From Burkholderiales bacterium (GTDB taxonomy: Bacteria > Pseudomonadota > Gammaproteobacteria > Burkholderiales > Burkholderiaceae_C), in contig JAABPT010000089.1 of NCBI GenBank assembly GCA_011391855.1, positions 1-6,432 of the forward strand: 6,432 bases of DNA, read 5' to 3'. The position numbers and the translations under genes were made by a program. Shown here in pieces: positions 1 to 4,427 of the stretch; the stretch's first letter is position 1; every line of letters begins with the position of its first letter. Below the pieces are notes generated by a model. It was not told the DNA's origin and did not search any database. It saw only the letters and a list, made by a program, of their open reading frames with translations.

Positions 1-339
1 GGCGCCGCCGGCGCGCAGCCGCTCGGCCAGCGTGCCCTGCGGCGTGAATTCCAGCTCCAGTTCGCCGGCCAGGTACTGGCGCTCGAATTCCTTGTTCTCG
101 CCGACGTAGCTGCTGATCATCTTGCGGATCTGCCGCGTTTCCAGCAGCTTGCCGAGGCCGAAACCGTCGACGCCGGCATTGTTGGAGACCACGGTCAGGT
201 CCTTGGCGCCGCTGAGGCGCAGCGCGTCGATCAACGCCTCGGGGATGCCGCAGAGGCCGAAACCGCCCACGGCCAGCAACTGGCCGTCGTGGACGATGCC
301 GTCCAGTGCCGCGGCGGCGCTGGGATAGATCTTCTTCAT
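1..339 (-). CDS. scoA: 3-oxoacid CoA-transferase subunit A (SCOT-type), partial at the C-terminus
   Basis: Subunit A of the class I CoA-transferase that moves CoA from succinyl-CoA to acetoacetate or a related 3-oxoacid, a cytoplasmic step in ketone-body and 3-oxoacid use. Only residues 1-113 are present; the C-terminus lies beyond the left edge. Visible family motifs are the glycine-rich GGFGLCGIPE at about residues 25-34, VSNNAGVDGFGLG near 51-63, SSYVGENKEFERQ near 76-88 and PQGTLAERLRAGGA at 100-113. These match the ScoA/SCOT group more closely than AtoD or PcaI. In two-subunit members the catalytic glutamate sits in subunit B, so a scoB gene is expected just past the edge on the same strand. 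The ATG at 339-337 has a GGAGGC ribosome site 6 nt upstream. The gene is divergent from the PAS-LuxR gene and shares its control region. The family assignment is firm; the exact substrate is not proven. Confidence 0.95.
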   Translation of the reverse strand, partial: MKKIYPSAAAALDGIVHDGQLLAVGGFGLCGIPEALIDALRLSGAKDLTVVSNNAGVDGFGLGKLLETRQIRKMISSYVGENKEFERQYLAGELELEFTPQGTLAERLRAGGA

Positions 340-345
340 GCGGGT

Positions 346-351
346 GCCTCC
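346..351 (-). promoter_or_regulatory. Ribosome binding site of scoA
   Basis: The minus strand reads GGAGGC here, 6 nt before the ATG at 339. It is a strong Shine-Dalgarno match that fixes the scoA start, and it contrasts with the divergent regulator, which has none. Confidence 0.75.
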
Positions 352-376
352 GGCTGGGCCTGCTGTGGAATAAGGC

Positions 377-417
377 ACGTAGCGTACTACGTAAGGCATT
401 AGGTAGTCGTTACGTAG
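377..417. promoter_or_regulatory. Phased array of four ACGTAR-like elements, probable operator between scoA and the LuxR-type gene
   Basis: Four related hexamers lie on the plus strand: ACGTAG at 377-382, ACGTAA at 389-394, AGGTAG at 401-406 (one mismatch) and ACGTAG at 412-417. Their starts are 12, 12 and 11 bp apart, close to one helical turn, so all four would face the same side of the DNA. The second and fourth extend into an inverted pair, CTACGTAA (387-394) and TTACGTAG (410-417), each with a TACGTA palindrome. A direct repeat TAAGGCA also occurs at 371-377 and 392-398. The region is clearly less GC-rich than its surroundings. It sits between divergent scoA and the PAS-LuxR gene, so binding of that regulator, autoregulation and scoA control are the natural reading. 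That reading is inference; the repeats themselves are seen directly. Confidence 0.55.
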
Positions 418-420
418 AAT
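415..420 (+). promoter_or_regulatory. Candidate -10 element for the LuxR-type regulator
   Basis: TAGAAT matches the sigma-70 -10 consensus at five of six positions and lies 22 nt before the TTG start. No good -35 is visible about 17 nt upstream. The last ACGTAG element overlaps this hexamer and the others cover the -35 zone, which would suit an activator-dependent promoter, or repression by occlusion. Predicted only. Confidence 0.3.
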
Positions 421-442
421 TGACTAAACCCCGGCCACCACA

Positions 443-1030
443 TTGACCGTCAGCGCCCTCGTCGCCTTCGACTACCGCACCGCCTTCGACCTGGCGCCGG
501 TGGGTCTGGTGCTGTCGCGCCAGCGGCTGATGGTCGATTGCAACCGCGAACTGCTGGCCATGTTCCGCGCCGAACGCGAACAGCTCATCGGCCGCTCGTT
601 CGAGATCCTCTACCCCACCGCCGACGAATTCGAACGCACGGGCCTGCGCATCGCGGCGCAGCTCGACGCGGCGGGCCGCTATGCCGACGAACGCGTGATG
701 CGGCGCTTGGCCGGGGCCGGCCCCGCGCGCGACGGTGAACTCTTCTGGTGCCACGTGAGCGGCCGCGCGCTCGACCCGACGCAGCCGCACGCGGCCGGCA
801 TCTGGGCCTTCGAGGACCTGTCTTCCAAGCGGGCGCTGAAATACGAACTGACGCCGCGCGAACGCGAGATCGCCGCGCTGCTGATCGAAGGCCTCACCAG
901 CAAGGGCGTGGGCAAGCGGCTGACCATCAGCCCGCGCACGGTGGACGTCTACCGCGCCCGGCTGATGCGCAAAACCGGTGCGGCCACGACGCCGGAACTG
1001 GTGAAGCGGCTGCTTGGCGGGCAGGGCTGA
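443..1030 (+). CDS. PAS-like domain and LuxR-type HTH transcriptional regulator
   Basis: A 195-aa cytoplasmic DNA-binding regulator. Residues about 12-125 look like a PAS sensor fold: FDLAPVGLVL at the start, a CNRELLAMF helix, GRSFEILYP, and a closing strand GIWAFEDLS. Residues about 136-190 form a LuxR/GerE-type HTH beginning LTPREREIAALL, with the recognition-helix region SPRTVDVYRARLMRK. There is no receiver domain, so control is more likely by a ligand or partner bound to the PAS domain than by phosphorylation. The start is TTG. An in-frame TAA at 425-427 rules out a longer protein, and the PAS fold begins soon after the TTG, so a much shorter one is unlikely. No Shine-Dalgarno is visible. 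The gene is divergent from scoA across a repeat-rich region, suggesting that it controls scoA and itself. The family is clear; signal and targets are inferred. Confidence 0.9.
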   Translation: MTVSALVAFDYRTAFDLAPVGLVLSRQRLMVDCNRELLAMFRAEREQLIGRSFEILYPTADEFERTGLRIAAQLDAAGRYADERVMRRLAGAGPARDGELFWCHVSGRALDPTQPHAAGIWAFEDLSSKRALKYELTPREREIAALLIEGLTSKGVGKRLTISPRTVDVYRARLMRKTGAATTPELVKRLLGGQG

Positions 1031-1063
1031 GCGCGCCGTCGACCCTGCGCCGGCAAGCTGCCG

Positions 1064-1089
1064 GGCCGATGCGGCATCATCGGCCGCAT
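1064..1089 (+). promoter_or_regulatory. Two mutually exclusive hairpins at the GST start codon
   Basis: Two perfect stems overlap here. The first pairs 1064-1071 with 1078-1085 (8 bp, 6-nt loop) and ends 2 nt before the ATG. The second pairs 1069-1075 with 1083-1089 (7 bp, 7-nt loop) and includes the A and U of the start codon. They share bases and cannot form together. A further 5-bp stem lies just upstream (1050-1054 with 1060-1064). No T-run follows, so this is not a classical terminator. The gene has no clear Shine-Dalgarno, so structure here could affect its translation. In such GC-rich DNA, chance is a real alternative. Confidence 0.35.
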
Positions 1090-1759
1090 GATCACCGTAC
1101 ATCACCTGGAAAATTCGCGTTCGCAGCGCGTGTTGTGGCTGCTGGAAGAGCTGGGCCTGGCTTACGAAGTGAAGCGCTACGCGCGCGACCCGAAGACGAT
1201 GCTGGCGCCGCCCGAACTGGCCGCCGTGCACCCGCTGGGCAAGTCACCCGTCATCACCGACGGCGCGGTGACGGTGGCCGAATCGGGCGCCATCGTCGAA
1301 TACCTGCTCGACACCTACGGCCAGGGCCGCCTGCGCCCGCCGGCCGGCACCCCCGAGGCACGGCTGTTCACCTACTGGCTGCACTTTGCCGAGGGCAGCG
1401 CGATGCCGCCGCTGCTGATGAAGCTGGTCTTCGACAAGGTGCGCACGGCGCCCGTGCCGTTCTTCATCAAGCCGGTGGTGAAAACCATTGCCGACAAGGT
1501 GACGAAGAGTTTCATCGCACCCAATCTCGAGCGCCAGTTCGACTTCATGGAAGCCGAACTCGTGAAGCGGCCCTGGTTTGCCGGCGCGAAGTTCAGCGCC
1601 GCCGATATCCAGATGAGCTTCCCGCTGGAAGCGGCCGCCGCGCGTGCCGGGCTCGACAAGTCGCGGCCCAGGCTGATGGACTGGCTCAAACGCATCCATG
1701 CCCGGCCCGCCTACAAGCGCGCGCTGGAAGTCGGCGGGCCCTACAGCATGGCCGACTGA
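1088..1759 (+). CDS. Glutathione S-transferase family protein
   Basis: A soluble 223-aa GST, the usual family length, expected to conjugate or reduce electrophiles with glutathione. The N-terminal thioredoxin-like domain spans about residues 1-80. It carries the NSRSQRVLW segment (Ser10 or Ser12 could be the glutathione-activating residue), the cis-proline in GKSPVI (Pro54) and the AESGAI glutathione-contact motif (Glu65, Ser66). The helical C-terminal domain holds the folding motif FSAADIQMSFPLEA with N-cap Ser170 and Asp173, and ends in HARPAYKRAL. A proline-rich insert around 121-130 (APVPFFIKPV) replaces a plainer helix link. It follows the regulator by 57 nt on the same strand and may be read through from it, but has no visible ribosome site. 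It converges with the thioesterase gene. The family is firm; the substrate cannot be read from the sequence. Confidence 0.93.
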   Translation: MITVHHLENSRSQRVLWLLEELGLAYEVKRYARDPKTMLAPPELAAVHPLGKSPVITDGAVTVAESGAIVEYLLDTYGQGRLRPPAGTPEARLFTYWLHFAEGSAMPPLLMKLVFDKVRTAPVPFFIKPVVKTIADKVTKSFIAPNLERQFDFMEAELVKRPWFAGAKFSAADIQMSFPLEAAAARAGLDKSRPRLMDWLKRIHARPAYKRALEVGGPYSMAD

Positions 1760-1790
1760 ACGCAGCGGTCGGGCAGCGCCAAAGGCTCCG

Positions 1791-2210
1791 TCAGGACACC
1801 AACGCGCGCAGCCAATCCGGCAGCGGCGCCGACTTCTGCTTCTTGAAATCGGTCCACACCGTCTTGCTGCCGCCCTCGGCGTAGAGGGTGCCCGGGTGGT
1901 CGACGCGTTCCAGCGTGATGTAGGTGTCGAAGCTGGAGCGCCCGGGGTTGGTCACGTAGTGTTTCGCCAGAATGTCGCCGGGAAATTCGAGCTGGCGGAT
2001 GAAGTTGCAGAAGGCGTTCACGATCACCGACCCGCAGCCCGTGGGGTCGGGCGGGCCACCCACCCGATACAGCCACTCCAGCCTCGCGATTTCCAGATAG
2101 CGGAAATAGATGGTGTTGTTGACGTGGCCCATCGCGTCCATGTCGCCCCAGCGGATGGGGATCACCATCTCGTGCGTGAGCTTCTTCTCGGCGGGGACGT
2201 GGAATCTCAT
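1791..2210 (-). CDS. Hotdog-fold acyl-CoA thioesterase (4-hydroxybenzoyl-CoA thioesterase family)
   Basis: A 139-aa cytoplasmic thioesterase that should hydrolyse an acyl-CoA to the free acid and CoA. The signature is RWGDMDAMGHVNN at about residues 20-32, followed by the long helix TIYFRYLEIARLEWL. Asp25 aligns with the catalytic Asp17 of Pseudomonas 4-hydroxybenzoyl-CoA thioesterase. The later strands YVTNPGRSSFDTYITL and GGSKTVWTDF fit the hotdog sheet. The ATG at 2210-2208 was chosen because GGAG lies 9 nt upstream and it gives the usual family length. A longer version from GTG at 2261 adds 17 low-complexity residues, overlaps yceH and has no ribosome site. It is the last gene of a probable SDR-yceH-thioesterase operon, 25 nt after yceH. 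The fold and family are secure; the acyl group is unknown. Confidence 0.92.
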   Translation of the reverse strand: MRFHVPAEKKLTHEMVIPIRWGDMDAMGHVNNTIYFRYLEIARLEWLYRVGGPPDPTGCGSVIVNAFCNFIRQLEFPGDILAKHYVTNPGRSSFDTYITLERVDHPGTLYAEGGSKTVWTDFKKQKSAPLPDWLRALVS

Positions 2211-2219
2211 CGTCTGGCA

Positions 2220-2223
2220 CTCC
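2220..2223 (-). promoter_or_regulatory. Ribosome binding site deciding the thioesterase start
   Basis: The minus strand reads GGAG, 9 nt before the ATG at 2210 and inside the 25-nt gap after the yceH stop. It supports this ATG over the in-frame GTG at 2261, which has no comparable site. Confidence 0.6.
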
Positions 2224-2235
2224 GGTGCGGCAGCG

Positions 2236-2886
2236 TCATTCGGGTTCGACGCCGAGTTCACGCGCCAGCCGGTGCACCAGCGTCTTCAGCGCGTCGACCT
2301 CGGCAGCCAGCCGCGTCTGCTCGGCCTTCAGCGCGGCAATCTCGCCGGCCGAGACCCCGCCGCCGCCATCCAGCAAAGCGGCGGTGCTCGCTTCGGCCAC
2401 TTCGCCGCACAGCAGGTGCGCCCAGCGCGCCTCGCGCGAACCCGGCGCACGCGCCAGCTTCACCACGCGCGGCGGCTCCTTGGAGGCCAGCTCCTCCAGG
2501 AAACCATCCACCGACGAGATATCGGCAAATTTGTACAGGCGTTCGCAATTCAGCCGCAGCTCGGCCGCCGTCTGCGGGCCGCGCAGCATCAGCACGGTGA
2601 GCAGCGCCACGGCCTGGCTCGGCACGCCGAGCACACGCCCCATGTTGTGCTCGTACTTGACGACGCGGCTGCCGCTGCCCTCGAAGACCAGGCTCAGGCC
2701 CTTCAGGCCGTCCACAGCGGTCATGACCTCGGCGTCGGTGGCCTCGATGACGGGAAAGCGCGCCGTCTTCTGGTTGCAGCCGGCGGTGAGCGCATTCAGC
2801 GACAGCGGGTAGGTGTCGGGCACCGTGTGCTGCTTCTCGACCAGCACGCCGAGCACACGCGCTTCCAGCGGGGTCAGGCTGCGCAA
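2236..2886 (-). CDS. yceH: YceH family protein (DUF480/UPF0502), tandem winged-helix
   Basis: A 216-aa member of the widely conserved but poorly understood YceH family. The start LTPLEARVLGVLVEKQ, then YPLSLNAL and the CNQKT motif at residues 37-41, form the first winged helix. MLRGPQTAAELR at 100-111 and VVKLARAPGSREARWAHL at 141-158 form the second; all parallel E. coli YceH closely. A GGGG linker near 174-177 leads to a predicted coiled coil at about 180-212 (EIAALKAEQTRLAAEVDAL), which suggests oligomerisation. The start is TTG at 2886-2884, only 3 nt after the SDR stop, with GGAG inside the end of the SDR gene at 8 nt spacing. The two genes are therefore very likely co-transcribed and perhaps translationally coupled. 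The winged-helix fold suggests DNA binding, but the family's function is not established. Confidence 0.95.
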   Translation of the reverse strand: MRSLTPLEARVLGVLVEKQHTVPDTYPLSLNALTAGCNQKTARFPVIEATDAEVMTAVDGLKGLSLVFEGSGSRVVKYEHNMGRVLGVPSQAVALLTVLMLRGPQTAAELRLNCERLYKFADISSVDGFLEELASKEPPRVVKLARAPGSREARWAHLLCGEVAEASTAALLDGGGGVSAGEIAALKAEQTRLAAEVDALKTLVHRLARELGVEPE

Positions 2887-2889
2887 GGC

Positions 2890-3672
2890 TCAGACTCCGA
2901 AGCCGTCGTCGGCGGCGATCACCGCGCCATTCACGAAGTGGCTCTGGTTGGCGCACAGCATCATCAGCGCCGCGTCCAGGTCCTCGGGCTTGCCGACGCG
3001 CTTGCGCGGCAGCATGTTCATCAGCTTTTGGCCGGCGTCGGTCTGCCAGTGCTGGTGGTTGATCTCGGTGTCGATATAGCCCGGGCACAACGCATTCACG
3101 TTGATGCCCCAGCGCCCCCACTCCAGCGCCATCGCGCGTGTCATGTGGATCACGGCGGCCTTGCTCATGCAATACACACCCAACTGCCCCAGCACGCGCA
3201 GTCCGGCCATCGAAGCGATATTGACGATGCGCCCGCCGGTGTAGGTGCCCGGCGCCTCGCCCTTGGCGCGCGCGATCATGCGCTTGGCCACCTCCTGCGC
3301 CACGAAGAAGGCGCCGCGCGTGTTGGTGCCCATCACGTGGTCGTAGTCCTCGGGCGTCACGTCGGTGAGCTTTTGAGTCGTGCTCACGCCGGAGTTGTTG
3401 ACCAGGATGTCGATGGCACCCATCTCGGTCTCGGCATGCGCCACCGCGGCGCGGATGCTCGTGGGGTCGGTCACGTCCAGGCCCACCACATGCGCGTCGC
3501 CGCCGGCCGCCTCGATCTCGGCGCGCAGCGTCTTCAGCCGCTCCACGCGGCGAGCGGCCAGCACGACGCCGGCGCCGGAGGCCGCCAAGACGCGGGCAAA
3601 TTGCGCCCCCAGGCCGCTGGAAGCGCCGGTGACGAAGGCCACGCGGCCGGACAGATCGATCTCATAGGCCAT
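2890..3672 (-). CDS. SDR family oxidoreductase
   Basis: A 260-aa classical short-chain dehydrogenase/reductase, soluble and NAD(P)-dependent. The nucleotide motif VTGASSGLG is at residues 14-22. Basic residues at 41-42 after the second strand favour NADP(H), which is inference. NNSG at 92-95 stands in for the usual NNAG. The catalytic residues are Asn117, Ser154, Tyr167 and Lys171 in YCMSK, with PG at 197-198 and the C-terminal FVNGAVIAADDG. The ATG at 3672-3670 was chosen because AGGGGA lies 8 nt upstream; a TTG at 3693 would add seven residues with no ribosome site. It is first in a probable operon with yceH and the acyl-CoA thioesterase, so a 3-hydroxyacyl or 3-oxoacyl substrate is plausible but unproven. 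Sequence alone does not separate it from FabG-like or general alcohol dehydrogenases. Confidence 0.94.
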   Translation of the reverse strand: MAYEIDLSGRVAFVTGASSGLGAQFARVLAASGAGVVLAARRVERLKTLRAEIEAAGGDAHVVGLDVTDPTSIRAAVAHAETEMGAIDILVNNSGVSTTQKLTDVTPEDYDHVMGTNTRGAFFVAQEVAKRMIARAKGEAPGTYTGGRIVNIASMAGLRVLGQLGVYCMSKAAVIHMTRAMALEWGRWGINVNALCPGYIDTEINHQHWQTDAGQKLMNMLPRKRVGKPEDLDAALMMLCANQSHFVNGAVIAADDGFGV

Positions 3673-3680
3673 GCTTGTTT

Positions 3681-3686
3681 TCCCCT
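3681..3686 (-). promoter_or_regulatory. Ribosome binding site deciding the SDR start
   Basis: The minus strand reads AGGGGA, 8 nt before the ATG at 3672. It supports that codon over the upstream TTG at 3693. Confidence 0.55.
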
Positions 3687-3705
3687 GCTGCAAACCCTGC
3701 CGATC

Positions 3706-3721
3706 ACGATAGCACGCGTGC
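3706..3721 (-). promoter_or_regulatory. Candidate extended -10 with adjoining 10-bp palindrome (SDR/ABC divergent region)
   Basis: On the minus strand TGCTATCGT resembles an extended -10 (TGnTATnnT) with its hexamer at 3711-3706, about 33 nt upstream of the SDR start codon. It overlaps a perfect palindrome, GCACGCGTGC, at 3712-3721, which would fall in the -10/-35 spacer. The hexamer where a -35 should lie (3729-3734) is a poor match. A repressor dimer site is possible but this is a prediction only. A second palindrome, GGCATGCC, lies at 3733-3740. Confidence 0.25.
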
Positions 3722-3756
3722 CCGCGCCGTCCGGCATGCCATGATCGAACGCTGTG

Positions 3757-4404
3757 ATGTTGAGCGTCGAGGACTTGAGCAAGCGTTTTGGTGACACGCC
3801 CGTGTTCGACTCGGTGTCACTGACTTTGCGGCGCGGCGAATTCGTAGCCCTGCTGGGCGAGTCGGGCGTGGGCAAGTCGACGCTGCTGAACTGCATCGCG
3901 GGGCTCGACCGTGCCGACCGCGGCCGCGTGGTGGTGGCCGGCACCGACCTCGCCACGTTGTCGGACGACGGCTGCGCACGGCTGCGGCGCTCGCAACTCG
4001 GCTTCGTCTTCCAGGCTTTCCACGTGCTGCCGCACCTGACGGTGGCCGAGAACGTGAGCCTGCCGCTGCGCCTGCTGGGCCGGCCCGACGATGCCCGCGT
4101 GGCCACCATGCTCGAAGCCGTGGGCCTGGCCGGCCTGGGCGGGCGCTTTCCGGCGCAGCTCTCGGGTGGGCAGTTGCAACGCGTGGCCATCGCGCGCGCG
4201 GTGGTGCACGCGCCGGCGTTGATCCTGGCCGACGAACCCACCGGCAACCTGGACCCCGAAACCGCCGAGCGTGTGCTGGCTGTGCTGCAGGCACAGGTGC
4301 ACGACGCTGGCGCGGCCTGCCTGCTGGTCACGCATTCGACCGCCGCCGCAGCGCGCGCGCAGCGGGTGATGCGGCTCACGGCGCATGGCGTGCGCGACGC
4401 CTGA
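3757..4404 (+). CDS. ABC transporter ATP-binding protein (LolD/MacB/YbbA class)
   Basis: A 215-aa cytoplasmic nucleotide-binding subunit that powers the membrane protein encoded 23 nt downstream. All core motifs are intact: Walker A GESGVGKST at 34-42, Q-loop FQAF with Gln86, signature LSGGQLQR at 135-142, Walker B LILADE at 155-160, D-loop NLD at 164-166 and switch His193. The short length, the GFVFQAFHVLPHLTVAENV stretch and the LADEPTGNLD stretch are typical of the exporter/extractor class containing LolD, MacB and YbbA, not of nutrient importers. The start is the ATG at 3757 or the adjacent GTG at 3754, which differ by one residue; no strong ribosome site separates them. The gene is divergent from the SDR operon across 84 nt. 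The class is firm; the substrate is unknown. Confidence 0.95.
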   Translation: MLSVEDLSKRFGDTPVFDSVSLTLRRGEFVALLGESGVGKSTLLNCIAGLDRADRGRVVVAGTDLATLSDDGCARLRRSQLGFVFQAFHVLPHLTVAENVSLPLRLLGRPDDARVATMLEAVGLAGLGGRFPAQLSGGQLQRVAIARAVVHAPALILADEPTGNLDPETAERVLAVLQAQVHDAGAACLLVTHSTAAAARAQRVMRLTAHGVRDA

Positions 4405-4427
4405 ATTGCCCGCCACGGCCCCGCCAC

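Noticed and set aside
410..1231. A 273-codon minus-strand frame opposite the LuxR-type regulator
   Set aside because: Its composition is typical of an antisense shadow. The plus-strand protein has convincing PAS and HTH signatures.
1760..1790. Bidirectional terminator between the convergent GST and thioesterase genes
   Set aside because: Only a 3-bp GCC/GGC stem with no T-run is visible in the 31-nt gap. Any terminator here would be Rho-dependent or unrecognisable by eye.
2211..2261. N-terminal extension of the thioesterase to GTG 2261
   Set aside because: The extra 17 residues are low-complexity, overlap yceH and lack a ribosome site. ATG 2210 has GGAG at 9 nt and gives the usual family length.
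3673..3693. Extension of the SDR to TTG 3693
   Set aside because: The added residues precede the conserved fold and have no ribosome site. AGGGGA lies 8 nt before ATG 3672.
2110..3744. A 544-codon plus-strand frame across yceH and the SDR gene
   Set aside because: It is antisense to two genes with complete family motifs, has shadow-type composition and no coherent domain.
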